Origin: Ligula intestinalis
Lineage: Eukaryota; Platyhelminthes; Cestoda; Diphyllobothriidea; Diphyllobothriidae
DNA: 64,000 nt
Reading direction: 5' to 3'
Assembly: GCA_036362985.1 (NCBI GenBank)
Contig: JAYGXS010000007.1
Location: 16,120,480 to 16,184,479 of the forward strand
Under the pieces are notes generated by a model that did not search any database, was not told where the DNA came from, and worked only from the letters and a program-made list of their open reading frames with translations. Positions 23,476 to 35,530 of this stretch are shown piece by piece (within the stretch, counting starts at the first letter, position 1; each line of letters opens with the position of its first letter). Made by a program: the position numbers and the translations under genes.

Positions 23476-24039
23476 GATAAATTGGCGAAAATACGTTTGT
23501 TTTCGATAAATTCTCGTCAGGCCTTTACATTTATGTGGTAATGAAAATAAAATGAACTATGGTGGACAGATTTCGCATGGATGCCAAAGAGGCCTTCCGA
23601 ATGATCTACAAGGTGCCTTCGAGCTACTCAAAATTCCTCGGACAGCGTATGTTGGCGACGTCAGAGGCTGCCGCCATCAGGCTAGGCAGACCAGTACTGT
23701 GCACCTCAGTTACCATGGGCGAAACTAACTACCACGCCTACACAAGGTGGACCACTTGCCTCGGAAACGGACCCCGGCAGAGACAAACAAGTCCCAAATC
23801 CAACCATGCAAACCTTATCACCTGCCTCGGACGTCGGACCGGCTAGAGATTGACATTCTGTCCGCAACTTCCCCAACCATCCACCACCCCCTTCCCCCCA
23901 TCCCCATCCCACCGACCCTGACAACAATAACGCGAAATCTGTCCAACAACCACCATAGTTCATTTTATTTTCATTACCACTTAAATGTAAAGGCCTGACG
24001 AGAATTTATCGAAAACAAACGTATTTTCGCCAATTTATC
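23476..24039. mobile_element. Foldback element with 90-bp near-identical inverted arms
   Basis: 23476-23565 is the reverse complement of 23950-24039 with a single mismatch in 90 bp. Beyond a 7-nt insertion on the right arm, the match continues for about 11-13 bp inward (left ACAGATTTCGC). The interior of about 380 bp is less AT-rich and has an open frame at 23559-23846 with no recognised domain. Near-identity of the arms contrasts with the decay of other elements, so the structure is young or maintained by conversion. No target-site duplication was found. It may be a non-autonomous foldback or MITE-type DNA transposon; the family is unknown. Confidence 0.75.
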
Positions 24040-25589
24040 TTCTGAAATTTTCCATGGGAATTTTCACAAATTTGAAAACACATAACCTAATTTTCGTTCA
24101 CAATGTATGAGATTTGGCATTGAAAATAAGCCTATATTGAAAAAAATACCGATAAATAACAGCAGCATAATTGCGGCTGATCAAACGCTGTCGGGATGAA
24201 ACTAGTGGTTGTCATACACGGCTTGAAGGATGATTAGCCGTGGTCTGTCACGTGCGTCGGATATCGCACGGTGTATGCCGCCGCGGGGGTGTTAACGAAT
24301 AAAACAGCATGGGCGTGATTCGCAGTTCACGTGGGTTACGCCAGAATCGGTCGTTTCAACTCGTCGACAACACCCAGTTGATGCTTACAGTAAATTACGT
24401 ACCTCATGAAATGTCAACCGAAATTCTGAAATGTGTTTTCCATGCGGGCATAGTAGTTACGTATAGTTATAATATTGATTACTTAATCTCAATATTTTTC
24501 AGTTACCTCAGGATACCGGATTTTGAATGAGTTGCTTGCTGACCACCTGCAAAAAGTATATTCTTTAAAAAATGGCTATTTAAGTAGCATTCATTTTTTC
24601 AATAAACTTTTCCCGCTCTTATACATTCAAACACATTTCATAGAAAAATTACATCAAGGTTTTTTTTCTGTACTGGCTTAGTAGCAAATTACGCCTTCTT
24701 CGAATTTTATACTTAAAGAAAGGGTATGTTTCGGTTTCAAAAAGTTTCTAATTATGTGATTTTTACGACCAGTAAATGTGCATTTATACACCAAGCATCT
24801 ATCCATTTATTAATACTGCTTATAAATTATGCAATTCGGTCGATACCCATTGCACATTTTCATGAGAACAACGTGTTTTCTTCCTCGCGCTGTAGGAAGT
24901 AGTTACTTTTTCCCATACAGAATATATATAGCACAGGAACGCTGCGATGATATTTGGATGACGTCAAAGAGTGACGCGCTGGAACAGGACCCCACTTCAA
25001 TTCGTCTCCAGATGAGACTTCAACGAATTACTTAGCCACAGCGATTGAAGCGGTCAGAAGTACACCAAAGACGAACGCTGCCATCGTCGATTGGTGAACA
25101 GAGACAAGTAGTCCCCGAAAGTATTAGTGGTCACTACAATGCTGCCGAGTGAAAATGTGGCAAAACTGGTATCTTCGACACCAATCCCCGCCAAAGCTAC
25201 TCCGGGGGGTTGGAACGCTGATGTGAGTGAAAGAAACGGATTAGGACTATTGTGTGAAAAACACTGGTGAGTGGGGTGGGGGGTTCCCATGTGCATGCTC
25301 ACTACAGTGCCGAATTTTCCTCGATAGGTACTATCAAGACAACAAGGTCACGTTGATTAAGTTTCGCCGATAGCTAAGGGTAGTCACTTCTCCTACTCTG
25401 CCTTGGGGCTCATTCTCGGGCCCCGCCAGCATCCGCACAAGGGCTAGTCGTCTATGCGGATAGCATTGTCGGCAAAGACAATGGAGACAAGAATGGCTAC
25501 TTCTGGTTCATTCGCAGTCATCAGCCAGTCATGTCCAGCACCAAGTGGTGCCCCACCCGAGACTCTAAATATCTCACGATCTAAACCAG
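24040..25589. other. No recognised feature
   Basis: AT-rich up to about 24830, then mixed. No domain, splice-linked exon or repeat was recognised. Confidence 0.4.
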
Positions 25590-25790
25590 CCAGAGGCCGA
25601 GCCCGTGACTTCATGGTTAGAGCGTTAGACTCTCATCGAAAAGGTTGCGAGTTCGACCCTCCGGTGGTGCACCCCTTAAGGTTGGACATGATTGGCTGAT
25701 AATGGCTAATGTGCCCCAAATGGCCATTCTAGTTTCCTTTGTCTTTGCTGACAACGCTATCTACAAAAAAGTCATCATAATAGGCAGATA
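25590..25790 (+). repeat. tRNA-derived SINE
   Basis: The head CCGAGCCCGTGACTTCATGG carries box A-like TGGTTAGAGCGTTAGACT, and box B-like GGTTGCGAGTTCGACCC lies 30 nt later, spacing typical of a tRNA. The body CCAAATGGCCATTCTAG with TTTGTCTTTGCTGACAACGC matches the family. This is the best-preserved head in the window. Confidence 0.8.
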
Positions 25791-26124
25791 GCGCGAAGTG
25801 CTAAAAAACAGTCAGTGCCCACTAAATTGCATTCATAGAACGCAACAGTTTGAGCCTCACATACGAGCACATGCCACTCCCCCCCACACACATTGCACGG
25901 CGACTTTGTGCATAGAATGGACACAGCATCGGCGACTCTTTTCACATTTGTTTGCAAGAAATCATTTGCCTACCACGCCCGCCTTGCTCCTATGACAAGT
26001 ACAGGCGGATTTGCGCGCAAAGTGACTGCCCGTTTACACATACCACACACAGCTTTGTCTGCACTACATGTGCAAACACTGTGCTGTAAGGGCAGGGCGG
26101 ATCAGACATGGGCCAGGAAGGTGC

Positions 26125-26395
26125 ATAGGCGACCTCGTGGTGCAGTCAGTTACAGCATTGGACTGCTAAACAACAGGTTGTGGGTTCGAACCTCGGCAGA
26201 TACGACGCCTGGAATTGGGTATGGCTGGTTGCTTACGGCTAATAGGCAAGAAGTGGTCATTCCAGTCTCCCTAGTCTTTGTGGGTGATTTTCTTCTGCCT
26301 ATTATAACGTCAGCCACTGTACGACTGCTGACAGGCTCGAGACTGAACTGCAAGGCAAAACTGGACGAGTGAGTCCCGTGATCGATCGGTGCAGC
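26125..26395 (+). repeat. tRNA-derived SINE, near full length
   Basis: The head has GTGGTGCAGTCAGTTACAGC (box A-like) and GGTTGTGGGTTCGAACCTCGG (box B, exact GGTTCGAACC core). The body includes GGTCATTCCAGTCTCCCTAG and CTTTGTGGGTGA. The tail CAAGGCAAAACTGGACGAGTG, then GAGTCCCGTG, is shared with 22990-23070 and 58250. Length about 270 bp. Confidence 0.8.
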
Positions 26396-26764
26396 ACTGG
26401 GATATCTCCCTACCTAGAACGGCAAGACCACGAGCCCGTGGCTCACTGTGTGTGTGTCGCAGCCCATGCCGAGTCTCGGTGGATTAGAGCGACGGACTTC
26501 CAGGTAACGATAACCCATAAGCTGGAAATTTCGTACTAAATTTAATTTCGAAATATGCCCGTAGTTTTTTACGATTTTAATTGAACTAGTTTGTTTCGTA
26601 TTTTAGTTTTAAGGGGATATCCAACTAAAAAATTTTAGTCATGTTTTTAATGGAAGCATTCAGCCTTCAGAGCTGTCTGAGGAGCTCAAATTTGAACAAA
26701 AATGAGACCAAGTTGAAATTTTAGGGCGAACCAGGCACATGCTTTATTGCTGACAGTCTTTGGG

Positions 26765-26945
26765 TGTCACGTGCAGGTGACAGCGATGGTTATAGCGTCG
26801 AACTTCTCATCAAAAGTCCGCCGGTTCGAGCATTGGGGTCGCCAGCACTCGGGTTGGGTATGGTTGGCTGGCTGATGACGACTGGTAAGCCTGAAATAGT
26901 CATTCGAGTCCCCTTGTCTTTGGCGACAAGGTTTTAAGGTTATAG
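26765..26945 (+). repeat. tRNA-derived SINE
   Basis: Box A-like GCGATGGTTATAGCGTCG and box B-like GCCGGTTCGAGCATTGG, followed by TAGTCATTCGAGTCCCC and CTTTGGCGACAAGG of the SINE body. Confidence 0.7.
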
Positions 26946-27456
26946 GGGCCATATTGAGAAGGAGCCTGTAGTGGTCCAACTTCTAGTGCACGCGTACTCG
27001 TGGACCAATGTCTATTTACCCTAATCCTAGCTGGCCAATCACAAGGTGCCTCACTGTGTCGACTGCCACGCTCACACGACGTCGGACACCGGCACCCTCG
27101 TGGGTGGCTGTGCACTCGTCCGACTATCAACCTCCTCCAACAAATTCTCCACGACCTTTGTACAGAATACACTATTCCTCCTATCTTTTGTCTTACTTCT
27201 TTGTTTCCCACACAGAACCGGGTCTGAAGGTCGCGGCGGCATCGGTTTTGCCTATTAACTTAACCCACTGCGATAAGCCAAAACAGCCTGACTCTCAGTT
27301 TGTCAGTCATCACTATATCCGCGATAAGGATCTTACACGCTAGCACCTTTCGTTCTCTAACAGCAAGGCGTAAAATTTACTTACAGTGAGTCCAAAAGGG
27401 ACAAAAAGGACAGATGGACAAATAGAAGAGGACAGGCAAGTTCCAGAACGCAGTTC
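26946..27456. other. No recognised feature
   Basis: Open frames on both strands at 26900-27343 have no domain. They overlap each other and are not supported. Confidence 0.35.
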
Positions 27457-27653
27457 AAAAGTAGAAGATGCGATCATTGAAACATCAAGTTTAGTTGCGT
27501 GATGTTTCGGATTCTGACTTGAACCCATCAGCAGAGATAACCACGGAAATTAGGGGGTCAGCAGCTTTGCTATCTCTGATAATGACTTCAAGCAAGAATC
27601 TGAGACGTCAGGCAAATAAACTTCTTGTTCTAGCGATCGCATCTTCTACTTTT
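27457..27653. mobile_element. Inverted pair of PLE-type tails carrying hammerhead-like motifs
   Basis: The outer ends are a perfect 19-bp inverted repeat, AAAAGTAGAAGATGCGATC at 27457-27475 and its complement at 27635-27653. Inside, each arm carries a hammerhead-like motif pointing outward from the centre: minus strand 27489-27538 (CTGCTGA, T, hairpin GGGTTC/GAATCC, GAAA, CATCACGCAACTAAAC) and plus strand 27576-27622 (CTGATAA, T, degraded hairpin, GAGACGTCAGGCAAATAAAC). The minus arm keeps stem II and GAAA. The two cores are about 40 nt apart. No GIY-YIG remnant was seen beside them, so PLE origin is inferred from motif similarity. Confidence 0.6.
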
Positions 27654-28559
27654 GGATAGGTGTGCAACTTGAGGGCAGCCGGCTGGGCGAGCAGCCAACG
27701 CTCGCATGCAAGCCAATCAGGTTCAGCAGAGGCCACAACGGTTGAACTCTCGTTATCCGCAATACTAAAGTTCGCGTCTAGCACTAGTGCACAAGAAATT
27801 ACGAACAAAGCGGTGCCGTGCACTTTGCACCGAGCAAGACGTCTGTCCTAGGGTCCGGTATTTAAGCAACACAGTCACCGAGTCTGTTCAGCACTACGGG
27901 ACAGACAGTAAGGTGGAAACATAGGAAATGTTGTACGGCAAACTCCGAGGCAGGAAGGCACACCGATTTATAGTTTTTAATTGTTTGATAATACTCAACC
28001 GCGACGGGCACAGGGAAAATGTAAACCTATCAATGACTAAAGCGGTTCTGAGGACACGGATGTGGTTTACCAGAGAGAAAAAGTAAACCTACATGCAATG
28101 AAAGGTGGCTATCTACATTTTCCCTAAACAAACTGGACTGAAAAAAAATCTATAAGCAGAGGGACGCCTGTTTCCTGTTTTTAAAATTAGGTTTGCTAAC
28201 GGGATTACTCGCCATCGCCAGTTAATCCACCATCTATGCAGAAACCACATGTTGGAAAAAAAGTGACATTTTTACTCGGACAGCAGGTTTAAAGTCCAAT
28301 GGTCTATGTTCGGATCGAATAACACGAGCTCTGTGGTTGAAATTCTAACAAGGTCATATCAGTGAACCACAAACGTGGTGCTACCCCATTTAGCAACAAA
28401 ATCTACTAATAAAATGTGGCTGGTAGTCATTTAGTGAATTCTAAATTGATTGCCTAGGTAAACCTGCTTGGGCAGTCAGTTTGCTGTAGCTGAATTTGTG
28501 GAGACCATAGGTTGCAGTAGGCTGGGCGGGTAAGTCGACACAAGTGTGACTAAACTCAC
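27654..28559. other. No recognised feature
   Basis: A small frame pair at 27608-27851 is open on both strands without a domain. Nothing else was recognised. Confidence 0.4.
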
Positions 28560-28660
28560 GGCTTCTGGTGGGGGCTTCAAAGCTCAGTTGGCTACGGCGT
28601 TGGCTGTAATAAAGGCTTTCCCCTGGCTGGCGTGGATTCGAATCACACCGGGACTGCCCA
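28560..28660 (+). repeat. tRNA-like sequence, probable SINE head
   Basis: Box A-like AGCTCAGTTGGCTACGGCG and box B-like GTGGATTCGAATCACACC are well preserved but about 45 nt apart, and the acceptor ends do not pair convincingly. I read this as a tRNA-derived repeat head, not a functional tRNA gene. Confidence 0.5.
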
Positions 28661-28899
28661 GTTTTTCACAAGTGGATCAAATTAATTAGTAAAATCTGCC
28701 AAAACCCTTTACTGATTGAGTTTGGCTATTTCATAACTCTAAAACGCTTATAAAATGCCCATTGACTTTATTGAAAGAGGAGTGGCTAGAAAGTACGCCA
28801 TGTCGTATAGGTTTTTATGGTGTTTAATGGCAGTTCGACGGTCGATTCCGACTAGGTCCGGTGTGTTCCACAGTCTGTTGGTGCGGGGACGGGGGCGGT

Positions 28900-29335
28900 G
28901 ACTCAGGCGTGTGAATTTGCGCTGGCGGCCGGAGCCGTCACCATGCCTGACTCAGAACCTGCTGAATGGGAGTACGATAAGGGATCCGTGTGACACTTTG
29001 ACCGTCGGCTTCGACGATGTCCACCGCATGTTTCAGCGTGCTGAAGAAGAACGCGGTGACTTGCGCGTTGGTTATTTTCGAGTGATAGAAGACTTGTACT
29101 GCATCTGCCGCACTTCGTCTCCCTTCATCCACCTGTGCTCGATGTTAAGACAGGGTCAAGAATATCGTAGGCGGTATCGGGCACAGGTGGCTGGCGCATC
29201 CGAAGCCGTTTTTATGTGTGCCACCACACCTCCATATTCGGTATTTTTTATGGGAACGCAACCAGAATACCGCCTGCAGTACCCTGATCTGGCCCCCGTG
29301 TTGGTTCAGCGCATCTAACACACGGCCCACTTAGG
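28900..29335 (-). repeat. Unnamed dispersed repeat R, copy 3
   Basis: On the minus strand it begins GTGTTAGATGCGCTGAACC, then GCCAGATCAGGGTACTG and GGCGGTATTCTGGTTGCG, as in copies 1 and 2. This copy is the longest. Both strands are open over several hundred bases (plus 28911-29318, minus 28938-29132), but no domain was recognised. Confidence 0.7.
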
Positions 29336-29559
29336 GAACGGACCTGCCCCTGCCACACAGCCACAAATATATGACAGCACAACCGAAGAAGCACTGTAAG
29401 GAGCCCTTTTATATCGCATTATTCATGCAATTAAGTTCCTCAATATCCGCAATGGTAGGCGCTAGACGGGAGCTCTAATCCATTGCAAACAATTTCTCCT
29501 TAAGTAGGTTTGAGTTAGACGTGCAGCCTAGAGGCAAGGCAGCGGGGGTCGATGGATAC

Positions 29560-30760
29560 ATTTCATGTCAGTTTATGACCACCAGGATAATGCATCGAGC
29601 TTTGGGGAGAGAGCGCGCCAGACCACAGCCATCTCTCATCGTGAGACCCATGAGCTTACACCTATTTCTCTGATAGTCCGGCGGAAGACCATCCAAGATC
29701 CGTAGACATTTAAAATAGCAAGCGGACAGTATTAATTAGCATTCGTTACGTCTGCAATCATGTCTGATCTAGCTGGTGTCGATGATGTCACGAATTGTAC
29801 CTCTCCGCGCGTGACGATCCATAGCAGCAAGCCTAGAAAGTTTAATCCAGAGGCCGAACACCGAAGGTCCAAGAACCACTTCTATGTCCTTATAGAGTGT
29901 GTCGAGCCAAGTTTTGAGCTGACGCCTTCTTTGACGTCTTCAAATGGATAACATTGAATTCGTAAGGTTGACGACAAAGAACGTGTCCGCACCACCTCAG
30001 TTGTTTTTCCTTGCCATACTGTCGCAGCTAGTGTCGAGTGTTTTATTTGAGACGAAGTCGTTCTACTTCACTCGAAGGGTGGCCCTCAAACAGTGATGAT
30101 AAAATACTTCTATTTTTCTCTCATATTGCAAACACATAGCTCAGAATTCCCAACCGTACAGAACAACAGACCAAACGGATGCATGGTATACGCGAATCTT
30201 TCTGATGATGGAGATTTCGCATCTGGTCGAAAGGCACTTTCTAAAACTTGAAAAAAGCCTGCGAGCATCGTCAATGTGGGGGACGTCCTTCCTACACCGC
30301 CTATTCGGCAGTAGCCTTGCCCTGAGGTACATAAAACTGACTAATTCTTCTAGTAGACAGTCATTAATCTGGAGATGCCCATTCTTGTTCAGAATGCAGC
30401 ATGAAAACACTTTTGAATTCCCAGCGCTTATGGATAAACCAACCGGTTATGCGAACTCATTCACTCATGGCACTATAGACTGCAAATTACCAAAGCTTGG
30501 AGCTAGTAAAATGATACCCTCGGCGTAGTTGCGATCAATCAGCCGGCGTCTAGGTGCAAACTCAACACTGTCTTCTTCATGTACGGCCCCTTCGATAATC
30601 CATTCGATAGCCTAATTTAACGAAATGGGCGGCACGACACAGTTTTGTCAAACGCCAGACTGAATATCGAATGCTGCTAAGAGGTTGTGATGGACCAGAA
30701 CCCGCGCACTGGTGGAGCAGTAGCAAGCTTTGATCCTGATGATGGTGTCTGATGCTACAT
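29560..30760 (-). pseudogene. RTE-like non-LTR reverse transcriptase remnant
   Basis: Minus-strand traces in order: a motif B-like GVWQNCVVPPISLN (about 30.64 kb), the catalytic motif C region as RNYAEGIILLA where YADD would be expected, then a VFSCCILN/FMYLR segment. Next come DARRLFSSFRKCLSTRCEIS and IIRKIRVYHASVWSVVLYG, and farther on QLRWCGHVL and a TWLDTL/VLGPSVFGL tail ending near 29775. This order is that of the C-terminal half of RTE/SR2-type elements known from flatworms. Frameshifts and stops are frequent and the catalytic Asp pair is lost. The 3' boundary is uncertain. Confidence 0.8.
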
Positions 30761-31282
30761 CATCTAGTGTCAAGATACCCGTTTTTGGCTTTAATTATAT
30801 GTGGTAGTGTATATGGCTATTTTAAGCATGTCGCCTTGATTTCCACGCTGGATATTGTCAGGCTATTTTGCGTGCATATATCCAAGGTTGATTTCACATG
30901 GCTGTGAAGGGATGCTCCAAAATGCATTTCTTAGAAAAGATCCGCAGCTAGATTAACATATGCTTGAAAATCACAGGTGGCTAACAATTGTGCACCGAAA
31001 AACCCGATAAGTTGCTGGAGCGCAGTATTTTAAATATAATATTAATATAAACAGTATTATTAATACTTCATACCATAGTCTTCCACCAAAACAGTAAAAA
31101 TGGCACGGATTTACAGACCCTATTATTGTGGTCGAATGGACACAACTACCGATTGTGAACAAAATGCTCTTACTAAAATCTTAGAATCGATATTTTATTA
31201 ATATATTCGCTAAGATGATTGACCCAGTGTCTGTACACACGGTTCCGTCTCCCAAGAACATGATAGTTTAGACAAATACTGT
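30761..31282. other. No recognised feature
   Basis: AT-rich; nothing recognised. Confidence 0.4.
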
Positions 31283-31490
31283 GCAGGATAAACTAGTTAG
31301 GTTCCAACGCGCGGCAGTACTAATGCGATCAGAAACTGTCATATACGCTCATTACGCTCCCCTGAATCCAACTCACCTAATGCTAGCCACAAATAAAGGT
31401 ACGTTGGGGAGCAGTCACCATCAACGACGTTCGAGTGGGTTAGTTTGGAGTCAGCGAATTACTAGCTCACTCATCGGGAAACTTTAACAA
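31283..31490 (+). repeat. Direct repeat, copy 1 (pair with 31982-32225)
   Basis: GATAAACTAGTTAGGTTCCAA, then GTCATATAC, CTCCCCTGAATCC and AACTCACC...ATG, and the end TCATCGGGAAACTTTAA, match copy 2 in the same order. Divergence is substantial. The family is unknown. Confidence 0.6.
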
Positions 31491-31981
31491 CGTGCGAAGC
31501 ACTATCAATAAAACATCTCATAAACGAAGCTCACATGCTTCGTAAAGTGATCCGTTAGTCGAAAGTAAGCCATCCGGTCATCGACTGGTTCCCATGACAG
31601 CAATAAAGGGCTTGCTTATTCCAAAAGGGCAATAACCACGCCGCATCCAGCATCCAATATCCAGAGTTAGGTAGTACAGCTGACATACTATTCACCTGCA
31701 CCACTGGACAAATGTTGTGGAGCGCGTCGGCTCCCGTAGACGCCGTAACTTGGATCATAATACCGTAAGTAGACATTTGCATGAGGGATCTTGGAGATTT
31801 TGAATACAGGCGGGTCCTCAGTAGCCGCTCGGATTGTTTGTCTGGGATTGTCTGCTCTAGCACTTTGACTCAAGAACCTAACCATAAGGCAGCGGTGGCA
31901 AGTTAACCTATTTAATGGCGGTTTACGGTTGCCATATCACGGTGCCGTCATGTGGACTTGCAGGATTTTACAAGGCAGTCA
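31491..31981. other. Spacer between direct repeats
   Basis: Contains overlapping minus-strand frames at 31555-31885 without a recognised domain. If the two direct repeats were terminal repeats of one element, this would be its interior, but no supporting coding trace was found. Confidence 0.3.
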
Positions 31982-32225
31982 GTGCGCACGATAAACTAGT
32001 CAGATTCAAACGCATGACAGTTCAGCTTTCATATACATCCAGTACTCTCCCTGAATCTAGTTCACCCAATGAAAACTACAAATAGAAAGTTATGTGAGGT
32101 AAACGAGAGAACAGTCATGATCGAGACAGTCACCACACCCTTCCCTGCTTCATCCGCGATGTCTGAGTACATGAGTTCGGAGTTAGTGGTGTGCTGGCTC
32201 GGTCATCGGGACACTTTAAAACTCC
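31982..32225 (+). repeat. Direct repeat, copy 2
   Basis: GATAAACTAGTCAGATTCAAA, CTCCCTGAATCTAG and the end TCATCGGGACACTTTAA match copy 1. This copy carries an additional segment in the middle (about 32100-32160). Confidence 0.6.
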
Positions 32226-34117
<1,892 letters not shown>

Positions 34118-34429
34118 TTTGGCACCAGTCTACACGCAAACGTTAAAAGGGTTCCAGCGCACACCGAGATGTCAGTACGGTTTTTAGTGAACTTCTGGAT
34201 AGTTCAATATTTAGTTCCAGGAATAAAAGGTAATTTGTGTTCAGATTCACAGACTTCTCGATATTTTATCGCTCTTCTCTAAGCGTGAGCACTCAATTAA
34301 GAATTCTCCGTGTATCCCGGTGCTTTTCAAGATGCAAGTGGAATTTGAAAAGATAAAATCTACAGTAAGGAATTGCGGCAGGTGAAATTGGTGAATAGAC
34401 GAAAAAGAAGCGATCACTGGTTCAGCAAT

Positions 34430-34795
34430 TGTATTATTTTGAGACCAGCATCATACAAGAGGCCATCGCTGGAGCAATGAGAAAACAGCAAGCGGTGGCA
34501 TTCTTTGTACTCTGTCTATGAGAACCTGGGTGGTGGGAGCGAGGCTAGCATTCGTGATTGGTCCGTGCTCACGCCATCTCCTCGTGTCGCGCCTGCGTGC
34601 ATCCTTGTTACTGTGTATTGTGTAGTTGACATGGTAGCGTAGTAGAATGCGTGTCTGGGCACGAACTGTGCCTTGCTTCCTTGGTTGTGCGCACGGAGGG
34701 CAAATAATTGGGTGGTATACGCACATGCCTGTTGATTGAGTTGAAATCTGACAACCAGACAGTTCGGATATTCGTTCCGTGTCAGTTGGTCCCAG
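34430..34795 (-). mobile_element. PLE 3' tail, left arm of an inverted pair
   Basis: On the minus strand, CAACAGGCATGTGCGTATA, CAATTATTTGCCCTCCG, GCACGGACCAATCACGAATG and ATGCCACC..CTGTTTTCTCATT run parallel to 35105-35448 on the plus strand. The last 50 nt (34480-34430) hold a degraded hammerhead-like core: CCAGCGATGGCCTC, then GTATGATGCTGGTC and CAAAATAATAC. GAAA is lost. Confidence 0.65.
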
Positions 34796-34859
34796 AGATG
34801 TCATATTTCTCGGACTTGTTCCTCAGGTCAAATTTTTTTACCGTCTTAGAACTTGCATT

Positions 34860-35005
34860 GTGTTAGTCGCCTTTCGATAATCCGTGGTGCTGATTTCCCC
34901 ATTGGGTCTTTGTGTGACGAGGACGTCCAGGAAAGGTAGTTGACCAGTATTCTCTTTTACTTTTTGAATTGGAGTTCGGGCAAGATGTCATTAAGCAGAT
35001 TCTGG
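34860..35005 (-). pseudogene. Penelope-like RT/thumb fragment
   Basis: Minus-strand frames read LLNDILPELQFKK, then, after a frame change, NTGQLPFLDVLVTQRPNGEI and YRKATNT. This aligns with the same region of the PLEs at 49.9 kb (NSIFPDIQF, QLPFLDVLVTRTPDGTI, YRKATNT) and 51.8 kb. It is the segment just after the catalytic YVDD motif. It lies in the spacer between the two inverted PLE tails. Confidence 0.8.
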
Positions 35006-35104
35006 AAGTCCCAGCTTCCACAGCAACCACCCAATGGCACATAAACGTGGCTGTATTAGAGCAGCCTTTTGGAGGGTAAAAAACATCGATAAGTACGGTA
35101 TCTT

Positions 35105-35530
35105 CGGGACCAACTGACAAGGAACTAACTGGGTGTCAGACTCCAAACCCATCAACAGGCATGTGGATATATCGCCCTGTTATTTGTCCTCCGTACGCAA
35201 AACCAAGGAGGCATGGCCCAGTTAGTGCCCAGAAACACAAGCTATCAGTCCGCCACATCAACGACAAAAGGCACGGTACCAATGATGCACGCAGACGCGA
35301 CACGGGAGATGTAATGAGCACGGACCAATCACGAATGGTTCCCCTTCTCTCACCACACATTTACTTGCAGGTATGATAAAAACATGCCACCCCTTCCTGT
35401 TTTCTCATTATAGCCTCGTGTGTGATGCCGAAAGCTCAGCATAATACAAATGCCAAACCAGTGGTCGTGACTTTTTCTTCTACATAACACGGACCTGGGA
35501 CAGGCATATTTGCTTCTATTCGTGAGTTGA
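35105..35530 (+). mobile_element. PLE 3' tail, right arm of an inverted pair, with hammerhead-like motif
   Basis: Inverted relative to 34430-34795. The motif at 35401-35448 contains CATTAT, a degraded first box, GATGCC-GAAA-GCTCAGC and ATAATAC. CATTAT and ATAATA(C) can pair as stem I, and the AGC-TCA-GC mini-hairpin is stem III. The block CCTGGGACAGG..TTCTATTCGTGA at 35490-35525 is the trailing block also seen at 1-135 and 18345-18380. Confidence 0.65.

Noticed and set aside
25590..25690. Functional tRNA gene at the best SINE head
   Set aside because: The head runs directly into the SINE body shared with other copies, so it is a tRNA-derived repeat.
28560..28660. Functional tRNA gene
   Set aside because: Box A and box B are good, but the spacing is too long, the acceptor arms do not pair, and no terminator T-run follows closely.
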